Of a DNA stretch of 64,000 nt, positions 43,316-52,702 are shown piece after piece; positions within the stretch are counted from its first letter, which is position 1; every line of letters starts with the position of its first letter. This DNA comes from Hymenobacter cellulosivorans. GTDB lineage: Bacteria > Bacteroidota > Bacteroidia > Cytophagales > Hymenobacteraceae. Under the pieces are notes generated by a model. The model searched no databases. It saw only the letters and a program-made list of their open reading frames with translations, and had not been told where the DNA came from. The stretch lies in NCBI RefSeq assembly GCF_022919135.1, contig NZ_CP095049.1:806001-870000 (forward strand), given 5' to 3'. Position numbers and translations under genes: made by a program.

Positions 43316-43993
43316 ATGAAATTATTACTGGTCGAGGATGAGCCCAAGCTGGCTTCGTTTATTCAGAAAGGCTTCCAAAACGAAGGCTACGAGCTGGACG
43401 TGGCCTTCGACGGCCAGATGGGCCTCTCGCTGTTCCGGCAAAACAGCTACGATTTGATTGTGCTCGACGTAAACCTGCCCTACATCAACGGCTTCGCGCT
43501 CTGCCAGCTCATCCGGGCCGACAACGCCCGCGTGCCGGTGCTCATGCTCACGGCCCTCGACAGCCTGGAAGACAAAACCCAGGGCTTCGAGGCCGGGGCC
43601 GACGATTACTTGGTCAAGCCCTTCAAGTTTCAGGAGCTGCTGCTGCGGGCCCGGGCCCTGACCAAGCGCAACGCCACGGAAGCCAGCGTGAAGCGCACCC
43701 TGCGCATGGCGGACCTGGAGCTCAACCTGGAAAGCAAAACCGTAACTCGGGCCGGGCAGCGCATCGACCTGACGGCCAAGGAATACGCCCTGCTGGAACA
43801 CCTGCTGCTGCACCGAGGCAAGATCGTTTCCCGCGTCGACATCACCGAGAAAGTCTGGGAGCTGGACTTCGACACCAACACCAACGTCATCGACGTCTAC
43901 ATCAGCCACCTGCGCCGCAAGCTCGACAAAGGTCACGAGCCCAAACTCATCCACACCGTGGTCGGCATGGGCTACGTGATGCGGGAAGAATAA
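43316..43993 (+). CDS. OmpR-family response regulator
   Basis: 225 residues. The receiver domain has the acidic pair (VEDEP), phospho-acceptor Asp51 in VLDVNLP, the Thr of MLTALDS and Lys in LVKPF. The C-terminal winged helix shows LTAKEYALLEHLLLH and DVYISHLRRKLD. It is paired with the histidine kinase that starts 126 nt downstream and should bind DNA when phosphorylated. The signal and targets are unknown. Confidence 0.92.
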   Translation: MKLLLVEDEPKLASFIQKGFQNEGYELDVAFDGQMGLSLFRQNSYDLIVLDVNLPYINGFALCQLIRADNARVPVLMLTALDSLEDKTQGFEAGADDYLVKPFKFQELLLRARALTKRNATEASVKRTLRMADLELNLESKTVTRAGQRIDLTAKEYALLEHLLLHRGKIVSRVDITEKVWELDFDTNTNVIDVYISHLRRKLDKGHEPKLIHTVVGMGYVMREE

Positions 43994-43997
43994 GGGA

Positions 43998-44117
43998 AAA
44001 TGTGAGGAATGTGAGAAACGAGGTCCTGTCCTTGCTTGGCTTCACTCGCAAGGACGCATTTCCCACATGTAGCCTCATTAGCACCTGAGCACATTCCAAC
44101 CCACTAGCACATTAACC
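43998..44117. repeat. Composite repeat between response regulator and kinase (O4)
   Basis: AATGTGAG occurs twice (43999 and 44008). GTCCTTGC (44028-44035) and GCAAGGAC (44048-44055) form a hairpin related to REP-like ends. A right part with repeated AGCACATT-type units (44056-44117, spaced mainly by 8 nt) follows. It looks like a looser relative of the octamer-plus-REP arrangement at 38188. Confidence 0.45.
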
Positions 44118-44119
44118 CC

Positions 44120-45489
44120 ATGCTGATTCGCAATAAGCTCATTCTGCGGTTTATGGCGCTGGTGTTTGCCATTCAGCTGTGCCTGACGGGGTTTATCTAT
44201 TACTACAGTGCCCGGGCGCGGGAATTGCGCTTTTACCACCGGCTGGAAGGCAAGGCCGAGCAGACGGCCAACCTGCTTATTCACCGCCTCGACCTGGACC
44301 CCGACGTGCTGCGCAGCTTCCGCAAGAAAGACTTGCTGACCATGCACAATGAGCGCATCAGCATCTATGATGCGCAGCGGCGGCTGGTATTTCACCTAAG
44401 CCAGGAAGACGAGCCCGCCCCGTCCCGCGACGCGGAGTATTTTGATAAGATTACCCGCAAGAAACCAGCGCGTTTCCGGCAGGGCAAGATCGAGACCCTG
44501 GGCATTCTGTACCGGCACAAAAAGCGGGATTTTCTGGTGTTCGTGGCCGGGCGGGACCAGTTCGGCGGCCGGGAATTCGACACGCTGACGTCGATTCTGC
44601 TTTGGGGCAACCTTGGGGCATTGGTGCTCATTATCGGGCCGCCTGGCTGTTTGCCGACCGGTCGTTGCGGCCCTTGCAGCGCATGGTGGCCGAGGTAAAG
44701 GGCATTACAGCCTCCAACCTGAAGCGGCGGGTGGACGAGGGCAACCGGCAGGACGAAATTGCCCAGTTGGCCATGACCTTCAACCAGATGCTCAGCGGCT
44801 TGGAGCATGCCTTCGAAAACCAGAAAAGCTTTGTGGCCCATGCCTCCCACGAGCTGCGCACCCCGCTGGCCAACGTGCTGGGCACCCTGGAAACGGCCTC
44901 GGCCTATGACACCGAGCTGCCCGCCGCCAAGCGCAGCATCGACTCGGCGGTGGAGGAAATCCAGAAAGTCATTGACCTGACCAACGGCCTGCTGGCTCTG
45001 GCCAAGGCCGACGACACGTCCTTTGCCCGCGCCCCTGTGTCGCTCGACGACGTGGTGCTGCAGGCCGTGGATGCCTGCAAGCTGCGCTACCCCGGCCGCC
45101 CCATTCAGGTGGATTTTGGGACCTGGCCTGAGTCGGTGGAGGAAGTATTCGGGATGCGCGGCAACGCCCAACTGCTGCAAACGGCCGTGCTCAACCTGCT
45201 CGATAACGCCTGCAAATACTCCGACCAGTCCGTGCGCGTGCAGCTAGGCTACCAGACGCGCCACACCTTGCAGCTCACCGTGGCCGATACCGGTCCGGGC
45301 TTGCCGCCCGAGGAAGCGGCCCGGGTGCTGGAGCCCCTCTTCCGGGGCCGCAACGGCCACGACAAGCCCGGCTACGGCCTGGGTTTGGCCATTACTCAGA
45401 AGATTATTCAGGTGCACACCGGCCGGCTGGTACTCGACTCCCGCGTGGGGCAGGGCACCACGGTGACGGTGCTGCTGCCGGCCGCGTAA
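44120..45489 (+). CDS. Sensor histidine kinase, split by a one-base frameshift
   Basis: The first frame (MLIRNKLILRFMALVFAIQL, a membrane segment, then a sensor region of about 150 residues) reads correctly to LVLIIG. The second frame continues AAWLFADRSLRPLQRMV with the HAMP domain, HisKA (HASHELRTPLANVLG, phospho-His) and HATPase motifs NLLDNACKYS, DTGPGLP and GYGLGLAI. The break is GGG at 44636-44638; GGGG would join them into a 456-residue protein. Partner of the response regulator upstream. A sequencing error is more likely than a pseudogene because both halves are well conserved. Confidence 0.85.
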
Positions 45490-45579
45490 GCTGCCGCGCG
45501 TTCAGGTTATTTTAATGTGGTAGTCAGACCACGTTAATGTCGGGGCCGGTCCTTTGCAGAGAACTTACGCAAGCACCCG

Positions 45580-45873
45580 ATGAAACCAACCACTCATGCG
45601 TCTCCCCCTGTGCTGGCCTGGCTGGCTATGCTGCTGCTCTCCTTTGGGCTAAATCTGTATCTGCTGCTACACCGCACGCCGGCCCCCACCGCCCCACCGC
45701 CGGCCTCCCCGGCTCAGCTCGTCAGCAACCCCGACGACGACGATGACGATACCAACGAAGAAGATGATGCATCCTGGGTGGCGCTGAGCGAGGAGCTCCG
45801 CCAAACGCGCCGCCAACTTGCCGAGTGTCAAAGCCATACTTCCGCGCCGGCCCATCGTATTGTCAGCCAATAA
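45580..45873 (+). CDS. Small membrane-anchored hypothetical protein
   Basis: 97 residues. One hydrophobic segment (LAWLAMLLLSFGLNLYLLL, about 11-29) is followed by a proline linker, a strongly acidic run (DDDDDDTNEEDD) and a helix (LSEELRQTRRQLAECQSH). I do not recognise the family. The acidic run might bind metal ions or keep the domain extended. It follows the kinase gene by 90 nt and may belong to the same transcript. Confidence 0.5.
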   Translation: MKPTTHASPPVLAWLAMLLLSFGLNLYLLLHRTPAPTAPPPASPAQLVSNPDDDDDDTNEEDDASWVALSEELRQTRRQLAECQSHTSAPAHRIVSQ

Positions 45874-45919
45874 ACTTGCCTCCCACCCCCTTTCCGCTCT
45901 CTATTCCGACCGATTTCCT

Positions 45920-46867
45920 ATGAAAAACCTGCTTTTTGCTTCGATTTTCCTATCCGCCTCGTGCAGCTCTCCCGCCACCAATTCGGCTGAGCCAACGGCC
46001 TCCGAAGCCGCGCTGCCGGTCCAGACCGTGAGTCAGCGCACAACTCAGCCGGCACCTAAAGCCGCTATGGCCTATGATTTTACCCGCCCGGTCGCTACGT
46101 ATTCCATGCCGTCCGAGCTGGCGGAGTTGTCGGGCATTGCCCTGGCCGGCAGCACCCATATTACCGGTATCGAAGACGAAACCGGCAACCTCTACGAGTA
46201 CAATCTGAGCACGAAGAAAGTCGACCGAGTCATTCCCTTCGCCGGCAGCGGCGACTACGAAGACGTGGCCCGCGTGGGCTCCGATTGGTTCATTATGCGC
46301 AGCGACGGAAAGCTGTTCCGCTACTCCGGCGGCAAAACCGAGGAATTTGAAACCGGCCTGAGCTTCGATAATGAAACCGAGGGCCTGACCTATGACGCGG
46401 CCTCGAAAACCCTGCTGGTAGCTTGCAAGGGCGAGCCGGGGGCCGGCCTTTCCTTTGGGCAACGTGCCATCTACCGCCTGAATCCCGAAACCTTCAAGGC
46501 CGAACCCAAGCCGGCTTACGTGCTCGACGTGGAAGCCATTCGCAGCTCCAGCCCGGCTACTGATGCCGCGGCGGGCAAGTCGGGCAAGAAGAGCAAAAAG
46601 AAAGGCGGCGGAAAAGGCTTTTCGCCCTCGGCCCTAGCCGTGCACCCCGTCACCGGGCACGTATTCGTATTGTCGGCCAAGCAAAACGGCATTGTGGAGC
46701 TCGACAAGAACGGGCAGCTACTGGCCGCTCAGCCCCTGCCCGACGACCTGTTTCCCCAGGCAGAAGGCATGACTTTCACCCCCAGCGGCGACCTGTACGT
46801 GGCCACCGAAGCGGGTAAAGGCTCGGGCGAGGCCAGCATTTACCTGTTCCGCACCCAGAGCCGGTAA
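45920..46867 (+). CDS. SdiA-regulated-like (YjiK-type) lipoprotein
   Basis: 315 residues from the ATG at 45920. Lipobox FLSASC, then a linker rich in Ala, Glu and Thr. The propeller-like domain contains ELSGIALAGSTHITGIEDE, YEDVARVGSDWFIMRSDG, NETEGLTYDAASKTLLVACK and AEGMTFTPSGDLYVATE, a set I associate with the SdiA-regulated domain. A lysine/glycine-rich insert (KSGKKSKKKGGGKG) interrupts it near residue 225. The biochemical role of this family is not established. A terminator follows. Confidence 0.7.
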   Translation: MKNLLFASIFLSASCSSPATNSAEPTASEAALPVQTVSQRTTQPAPKAAMAYDFTRPVATYSMPSELAELSGIALAGSTHITGIEDETGNLYEYNLSTKKVDRVIPFAGSGDYEDVARVGSDWFIMRSDGKLFRYSGGKTEEFETGLSFDNETEGLTYDAASKTLLVACKGEPGAGLSFGQRAIYRLNPETFKAEPKPAYVLDVEAIRSSSPATDAAAGKSGKKSKKKGGGKGFSPSALAVHPVTGHVFVLSAKQNGIVELDKNGQLLAAQPLPDDLFPQAEGMTFTPSGDLYVATEAGKGSGEASIYLFRTQSR

Positions 46868-47176
46868 GAGGATTCAACCGGTGTCGGCCGCTCATAAGTC
46901 TGCCGAAAACCACCTTTGCCCCCTCGTCATGTCGGTCAACGGGAGATATGACAGTTACATGGCTTGCTGTTCATACGGGTCAAGCAATTCTATATCAGCC
47001 CCGAGTTGAGCTGCTGCGGCAGGTCAGCTCGGGGCTTTCTGCTTTCAGTATCAATACATGCTATACCAATATCAACATTATCAATTTTCATTATACATCC
47101 TTAAGCTCAACCTTTGCTCCGCGCCGGTTCAGTCGGGCGCAGTCGACCTCCAATCTTTTTCTGCATTTCTTTTCTA
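46868..47176. other. Intergenic region before the catalase gene
   Basis: 309 bases. The first part contains the terminator at 46997-47039. The rest is AT-rich (CAATATCAACATTATCAATT) and is likely to hold the catalase promoter and OxyR site. I cannot point to a convincing -7/-33 pair. Confidence 0.45.
46997..47039 (+). terminator. Terminator after the SdiA-regulated-like gene
   Basis: AGCCCCGAG and CTCGGGGCT form the stem with further pairing toward the loop, followed by TTCTGCTTT. Confidence 0.65.
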
Positions 47177-48688
47177 ATGGAAGAATCCACTCAACCCAAG
47201 AAGCTGACTACGGCGGCGGGCCGCCCGATTTTCGAAAACCAGAACTCGGTTTCGGCCGGTGCCCGGGGCCCGCTGCTGCTGCAGGACTACTTTCTGCACG
47301 AAAAGCTGGCTCACTTCAACCGGGAGCGGATTCCGGAGCGCGTGGTGCACGCCAAGGGCTCCGGGGCCTACGGCACCTTCACCGTGACGCACGACATCAC
47401 CCATCTGACCCGGGCCAAGCTCTTCAGCAAAATCGGGAATGAGTGCCGCATGTTTGCCCGCTTCAGCACTGTGGGCGGCGAAAAAGGCTCGGCCGACACC
47501 GAGCGGGACCCCCGCGGTTTTGCGTTGAAGTTCTACACCGAAGACGGCAACTGGGATTTGGTAGGCAATAACACGCCGGTGTTCTTCGTGAAAGACCCGG
47601 TGAAGTTTCCCGACTTTATCCACACTCAGAAGCGCGAGGCGCGGAGCAACCTGAAGTCGCCGACGATGATGTGGGACTTCTGGAGCCTGAACCCCGAAAG
47701 CCTGCACCAGGTCACGATTTTGATGTCGGACCGCGGCACGCCCTACGGCTACCGCCACATGCACGGCTACGGCTCCCACACCTTCTCCCTGATTAACGCT
47801 AACAATGAGCGTACCTGGGTGAAATTCCACTTCCGCACCGAGCAGGGCGTCAAGAACTTCAGCAGCGACGACTCGGCCCAGATGAAGGCCCAGGATGCCG
47901 ACTTTGCCCAGCACGACCTGGTAGCGGCCATCGACAACGGTAATTTTCCCCGTTGGAAGATGTTCATCCAGACCATGACCCAGGAGCAGGCCCGCACCTT
48001 CCGCTGGAACCCCTTCGATTTGACCAAAGTGTGGCCCCAGGGCGAATTTCCGCTGCAGGAAGTAGGCGTAATGGAACTCAACGAAGTGCCCGTCAACTAC
48101 CACGCCCACGTCGAGCAGGCCGCTTTTGCCCCGGCCCACGTGGTGGACGGCATCGGCTACTCGCCCGATAAAATGCTGCAGGGCCGCCTCTTGGGCTACC
48201 CCGACGCGCAACGCTACCGCCTCGGGGCCAACTACGAGCATCTGCCCGTGAATGCCTGCCCCTACGGCTTCAGCAACTACCAGCGCGACGGCCAGATGGC
48301 CCTCGGCGACAACGGCGGCCCCGGCCCCAACTACTTCCCCAACTCCTTCGATGGCCCGATGGAAGACAAGACTGTAGGGGAACCCGCCGAACTGCTCGAC
48401 GGCCTCTACGCTGACCGGTTCGACCGCAACGAAGGCCCCGGCGACAACGACCACTACACCCAGCCCGGCAACCTGTTCCGCCTGCTCGATGCCCAGGCCC
48501 AGCGCAACCTCATCGACAACATCGTGGGCTCGATGAGCGGCATCAGCGGCCCGAAAAAGGACCTGATCATTCAGCGCCAGCTCTGCCACTGGTTCCGCGC
48601 CGACATCCGCCTGGGCATGGCCATTGCCAAAGGCCTGGGCGTGGATGTGGAGATGCCCACGCAACACGTAGCAGCCGCTACGGTTTAG
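47177..48688 (+). CDS. katA: Monofunctional haem catalase
   Basis: 503 residues from the ATG at 47177 (MEESTQPKKLTTAAGRP), preferred over an upstream in-frame start. Catalytic His58 is in VVHAKGSGAYG, the distal Asn131 in GNNTPVFF, and the proximal haem Tyr in GYPDAQRYRLG. The clade 3 small-subunit length fits. It converts hydrogen peroxide to water and oxygen. OxyR, encoded at 42275, is the likely regulator. Terminator follows. Confidence 0.95.
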   Translation: MEESTQPKKLTTAAGRPIFENQNSVSAGARGPLLLQDYFLHEKLAHFNRERIPERVVHAKGSGAYGTFTVTHDITHLTRAKLFSKIGNECRMFARFSTVGGEKGSADTERDPRGFALKFYTEDGNWDLVGNNTPVFFVKDPVKFPDFIHTQKREARSNLKSPTMMWDFWSLNPESLHQVTILMSDRGTPYGYRHMHGYGSHTFSLINANNERTWVKFHFRTEQGVKNFSSDDSAQMKAQDADFAQHDLVAAIDNGNFPRWKMFIQTMTQEQARTFRWNPFDLTKVWPQGEFPLQEVGVMELNEVPVNYHAHVEQAAFAPAHVVDGIGYSPDKMLQGRLLGYPDAQRYRLGANYEHLPVNACPYGFSNYQRDGQMALGDNGGPGPNYFPNSFDGPMEDKTVGEPAELLDGLYADRFDRNEGPGDNDHYTQPGNLFRLLDAQAQRNLIDNIVGSMSGISGPKKDLIIQRQLCHWFRADIRLGMAIAKGLGVDVEMPTQHVAAATV

Positions 48689-48716
48689 CTTACTACCTGA
48701 CCTGCCTTTTTCTGCA

Positions 48717-48756
48717 CAAACAGCCGGCTTCCGTAAGGAGGTCGGCTGTTTGGTTT
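48717..48756 (+). terminator. Terminator after catalase
   Basis: CAAACAGCCG and CGGCTGTTTG form the stem with CTTCC/GGAGG pairing inside, followed by GTTTT. Confidence 0.7.
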
Positions 48757-48772
48757 TCATTACTTTCAGTTA

Positions 48773-49357
48773 ATGAAGCAGGCAAACATCTTAACGTGGA
48801 TTCAAAACTGGTACCTCTCGCAGTGTGATGGAGAGTGGGAGCATGAATACGGAGTCAAAATTGAGACGCTCGACAATCCTGGCTGGTGGGTTAGAATAGA
48901 CCTGGCTTATACCGACTTGGAAGACATTCGCTTGGAAGTATCAGTTGGAGAATCAGCCGATGACTGGCACTACATCAAGGTAGTAGATAAAGTGTTTGAC
49001 GCTTCAGGTGACCCAACCAAGCTTGAGTTTCTACTAAATGAGTTCCGAGCTTTGGCTGAATTTGGAGAAGAAGCTTTTCTTCACCAGCATACAAGCTCCC
49101 GCGTTATTCCTATTGCCGAGGGATTTACGCTAGACAGAGGCCTGCCAAAACCGATAGGCAAGCTTCTCGAGCAGCTCATAGAGGCAGAGGGCGTAACAGC
49201 GCAGACTATGCCAGATAGAGGGCGCGAGTTAGCGCACAGAATAAAGCCAGCCCTGGAAGAGCTTGCTCAAACATCAGACACCGACATGGACAGGCTCCTG
49301 ATGCTGACTTACAACTACGGCTGGAATTATATTTATTCGAGACAAACCCTTCGATAA
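48773..49357 (+). CDS. Imm53-like immunity protein, without visible toxin
   Basis: 194 residues. The first half has the Imm53 pattern I recognise: WIQNWYLSQCDGEWEHEYGV, KIETLDNPGWWVRIDL and a following WHYIKV. The C-terminal 70 residues (LLEQLIEAEGVTAQTMPDRG to the end) are a helical region I cannot assign. Imm53 proteins neutralise contact-dependent or polymorphic toxins. No toxin or secretion gene is nearby. The DNA is visibly more AT-rich than the flanking catalase and glycosidase genes, which suggests recent acquisition. Confidence 0.7.
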   Translation: MKQANILTWIQNWYLSQCDGEWEHEYGVKIETLDNPGWWVRIDLAYTDLEDIRLEVSVGESADDWHYIKVVDKVFDASGDPTKLEFLLNEFRALAEFGEEAFLHQHTSSRVIPIAEGFTLDRGLPKPIGKLLEQLIEAEGVTAQTMPDRGRELAHRIKPALEELAQTSDTDMDRLLMLTYNYGWNYIYSRQTLR

Positions 49358-49369
49358 AACCTTACGCAC

Positions 49370-50707
49370 CTACACCTCCACCTTTAGCGTGGCGGGCTGC
49401 TTGGTTACCTGGAACATTTCCCCGTGGGGCACGATGGTAATCTGGCCGTACTCCTGCAAGAGCTGGCGGTAGGCTTCGGATACTTTGCGGGGGTTCCGGT
49501 CGAGGTCGTAGAGGCCGCAGGCGTTGACTTTACCCACTTTCTGGCTCAGGCCTATGTCCCAGTCGACCTGGTCGATGAGGGAATACCAGGTGAAGCCCAG
49601 CACCGGAATGCCTTCTTCGCGCATCCGGAGAATATTGACCCACTGCTTCCAGAGCCAGGTGGGCGCATCGTGGGCGTCGAAGACGTTGGTTTCGGTGTGC
49701 ATCACCGGCTTGCGGTAACGTAGGTAGTACTCGTGGGTGATGTTGTACCAGCCCAGCACGTCCACGCTGGTACACTCCTCGCCGTTGGGCAAGATGATTC
49801 GCTCGTTGCGGCCGTAGTAGTCGTTGCCCATCACCTGGTAGCCCGGCGGCTCACCGGCCATAAACCAGTCGTACTCCTCACGAGTCATCCCGTTGTCGTA
49901 GAGATAATTGAGCACGTCGGCGTCGGGGTGGTGGGCGTAGAGCAAATCCAGGGACAGGAAACGCAGCTTGTTTTCCAGCTTGATCCGGGCGCAGGGGTTG
50001 GCGCGCAGCTCGTGGATGTACTCGGCCGACTCGCTTTGCACAATGATGCAGTCGGGCCTCACCTGGGCAATCTGCTGGTTGGCCATGATGCTGGCGGCCA
50101 CAATGTGCTTCATGGCCGTCACGAAGGCCTGGTCGGAGCGCAGCTGCTCGTTCCAGATGCCGTCCTTGGCGCTCATGCGGGCCGTCACGAAAATCTCGTT
50201 GATGGGCGTGTAGTACCGCACCCAGGGGTAGCGCCGGGCCACGGCTTCGGCGTATTCGGCAAAGTACACCGGCAGCTCGGGGTTCTGGAAGTTGCCGAGC
50301 CAGTCGGGCAGGCCGAAGTGCAGCAGGTCCAGAATCGGGGTGATGTCCAGGCGCTGCATCTCGGCCATTACCTGGTCGGCAAACTCCCAGTCGTACTGGC
50401 CCGGCCCTTTATGAATGCGGTAGTAGGGCAATCCGTAGCGCAACACCTTCAGGCCCATGTCTTTTACCAGGGCCAAATCCTCTTTCCACCGGTCGTAGTG
50501 CCCGCACTCGGCCAGCAGGTCGCGCCGGGTTTTGCCATTGTCGATGGTGGGATAGGAGCACTCGATGCCGGTGGCAAACATGAAGTTGCCGGGCTCTCCG
50601 GTAGGCAGGCCGCTGCCGTCGCGCCCCCCGGCTCCGCCGTATTCGTCGCCGGCATAGTTGCCTTCCCCGAACCGGGCTTTGATATGCTTTAAAAAGTCTT
50701 TCGCCAT
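49370..50707 (-). CDS. Family 1-like glycoside hydrolase (clan GH-A)
   Basis: 445 residues from the ATG at 50707 (MAKDFLKHIKARFG). After a Gly-rich start it shows the beta/alpha barrel pattern of GH1: ATGIECSYPTID, GLKVLRYGLPYY, LLHFGLPDWLG, acid/base Glu in TPINEIF and nucleophile Glu in MHTETNVFD, with FTWYSLIDQVDWD near the end. It should hydrolyse beta-linked glucosides or related sugars. No signal peptide, so cytoplasmic. Confidence 0.75.
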   Translation of the reverse strand: MAKDFLKHIKARFGEGNYAGDEYGGAGGRDGSGLPTGEPGNFMFATGIECSYPTIDNGKTRRDLLAECGHYDRWKEDLALVKDMGLKVLRYGLPYYRIHKGPGQYDWEFADQVMAEMQRLDITPILDLLHFGLPDWLGNFQNPELPVYFAEYAEAVARRYPWVRYYTPINEIFVTARMSAKDGIWNEQLRSDQAFVTAMKHIVAASIMANQQIAQVRPDCIIVQSESAEYIHELRANPCARIKLENKLRFLSLDLLYAHHPDADVLNYLYDNGMTREEYDWFMAGEPPGYQVMGNDYYGRNERIILPNGEECTSVDVLGWYNITHEYYLRYRKPVMHTETNVFDAHDAPTWLWKQWVNILRMREEGIPVLGFTWYSLIDQVDWDIGLSQKVGKVNACGLYDLDRNPRKVSEAYRQLLQEYGQITIVPHGEMFQVTKQPATLKVEV

Positions 50708-50897
50708 ACGATGCTGGTTGACCAAAGCTTCCTGACAGAAGCAAGGACGGGGAAGTATTGACTCTGGTAGCTGATAAGGGCTAGGTAAATAATCTGTTGA
50801 GCCAGAGTTTGTTTGCGTTAGGGGTCATTGTTTGCTAAAACAACGCCGGTCTACCACCTTGCTCTTCGGGCACTGCTCGGGATATAAGACGCTCGGC

Positions 50898-52574
50898 CTA
50901 CTTCTGGTTTTCCAGGAATTTGTCGGCGGTGCGCAGGGCCAGGGCCATGATAGTCAGGGCGGGATTCACGCTCAGGGCGCTGGGGAACACCGAGTTGTCG
51001 CAGATGTAGAGGTTGGGCACGTCGAAAGCTTTGCCGTTGGCATCCACCACGGCGTCGTCGCCCGAAAGGCCCATGCGGGCCGTGCCGATGACGTGAGCCG
51101 AGCGGGGAAAAGCCCAGATATCGGTGGCGCCGGCGGCTTCCCAGATCTGCCGCATCAGCTTTTCGGCGTGGGCGTTCATCCGGATTTCGTTTTCGTGGTT
51201 GGTGAAGTGCAACCGGGGCTTGGGCAGGCCGCGGGCGTCTTTTTCCTCGGCCAGTTCCAGGAAGTTGTCGGCGTGGGGCAGACAGTCGCCCAGGATGTTG
51301 ATGCCGGCAATGTGGTTGTACTGCTGCATGTATTGGCGCAGCGGCTCACCCCATAGTTTACGCCCCCGGGCCACCTGTCCGGCAAACGTGACAGGCATGA
51401 TGCCTATGCTTTGCAGCAAGTAGCCACCGGCAAAATCGGCATCCTTGGGGCGGAAGGTATCCTGGGAAATCAACGAGCCGGGAATGCCCTTGAAGGGCCG
51501 GACTTCCTCGGCAAAGGTGCCGAAGACCTGCACGCCGGGGTGGGCCATAAAGTTGCGCCCCACGTGCCCGCTGCTCAAGGCCAATTCGTTGAGCAAAAGC
51601 AGCCGCGGCGTTTCGACGGCGCCGGCGCACAGAAACAGGTGGCGGCAGCGCAGGCGCTGCTCTACTCCATTCTGCTGATAGATAACGCCGGTGATTTTGC
51701 CCGTGTCGTCCCGCTCGATTTCCGTCACGTAACAGCCGGGCCGGATGTCGGCACCATAAGCGGCGGCCAGGGGCAGAAAGGTCACGTCCATACTGGCCTT
51801 GGCCCCGGTGCTGCAGCCGGCCTGGCAGAAGCCCCGGTTGGTGCAGGCCTCGCGCCAGCCTACGCCTTCCTGGTAATAGCGTGCCGACAGCGCTGCGTTG
51901 GCCGCCGGCGACGTCCTGATTCCCAGCGCCTCACAGCCCCGCTGCATGAGTTGGGCGGCGCCGTTCAGCGGCAGCGGAGCCAGCGGGTAGCCTTTGCGGC
52001 GGGCCGGCCCCCACGGATACGGCGTCGGGCCTGAAATACCCAGAAATTGCTCTAGTTCCTCGAAGTAGGGTTCCAGCTCCTCGTAGCCGAAGGGCCAGTC
52101 CTGACCCACGCCAAAGTCGCGGTGCAGGTGCAGGTCTTCGGGCTGAGGGCGTGGGGTGTAGGCCGTGTAGTGCAGCGTAGAGCCGCCGACACCGGTACCC
52201 GAGTTATTCTTGCCGAAGGCCACCGGGTCGTGGCCGGCCGAGAGCCGCTCGTCGTTCCAGAACAGAAATTCCTGGGCTTTTTCATCGGTGGCAAAGTCCT
52301 TTTTCGGGTCGTGCCAGGGGCCGGCCTCCAGGGCCACCACCTTCAGGCCGGCCATAGCCAGGCGGGCCAGCAGCGGCGCCCCACCGGCCCCAGTCCCGAT
52401 GACAATACAATCCACGGTTTCGGCGGGCAGCGGAATTTCCAGGGGCGCGGGTTCGGGCACGATGGGCCTTTCGACCATCGGGGCATCGGCCAGCAGGCTT
52501 TGGAGCAGCGGATCCTGAATTTCCGGCTTAACGGGGTTCAGAATGCCTTCTTCCAAGGTTTCTTCGTCGGGCAT
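50898..52574 (-). CDS. GMC family oxidoreductase
   Basis: 558 residues. FAD binding: DCIVIGTGAGGAPLLARL near residue 55, VVALEAGPW and the GVGGSTLHYTAY loop. The C-terminal catalytic region has SAHVIGTARMG and the NPALTIMALALR end. CTNRGFCQAGCSTGAK is the short Cys cluster seen in gluconate/sorbose-dehydrogenase-type members. Together with the subunit-3-like protein encoded upstream it probably forms a membrane-linked dehydrogenase of sugars or polyols. The octamer element at 52579 separates the two genes. Confidence 0.85.
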   Translation of the reverse strand: MPDEETLEEGILNPVKPEIQDPLLQSLLADAPMVERPIVPEPAPLEIPLPAETVDCIVIGTGAGGAPLLARLAMAGLKVVALEAGPWHDPKKDFATDEKAQEFLFWNDERLSAGHDPVAFGKNNSGTGVGGSTLHYTAYTPRPQPEDLHLHRDFGVGQDWPFGYEELEPYFEELEQFLGISGPTPYPWGPARRKGYPLAPLPLNGAAQLMQRGCEALGIRTSPAANAALSARYYQEGVGWREACTNRGFCQAGCSTGAKASMDVTFLPLAAAYGADIRPGCYVTEIERDDTGKITGVIYQQNGVEQRLRCRHLFLCAGAVETPRLLLLNELALSSGHVGRNFMAHPGVQVFGTFAEEVRPFKGIPGSLISQDTFRPKDADFAGGYLLQSIGIMPVTFAGQVARGRKLWGEPLRQYMQQYNHIAGINILGDCLPHADNFLELAEEKDARGLPKPRLHFTNHENEIRMNAHAEKLMRQIWEAAGATDIWAFPRSAHVIGTARMGLSGDDAVVDANGKAFDVPNLYICDNSVFPSALSVNPALTIMALALRTADKFLENQK

Positions 52575-52578
52575 AAAC

Positions 52579-52702
52579 GGTGAATGAGTGAATGAGTGAG
52601 ATAGTGAATGCTTGAATTAGTAGATGAGTGAGTTGTTCTGTTGCCGCAAGGCTGCGCCAGCCGAAAATCCACTTCACTCATTCACTCAATCACTCATTCA
52701 CC
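52579..52702. repeat. Inverted octamer element O3
   Basis: Left arm: GGTGAATG, AGTGAATG, AGTGAGAT, AGTGAATG, then CTTGAATT, AGTAGATG, AGTGAGTT (52579-52634). Right arm 52672-52702: CTTCACTC, ATTCACTC, AATCACTC, ATTCACC. The core includes GCGCCAGCCGAA (52654-52665), the reverse complement of the core in the element at 12677. The last codons and the TGA of the upstream gene lie in the right arm. Confidence 0.8.
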
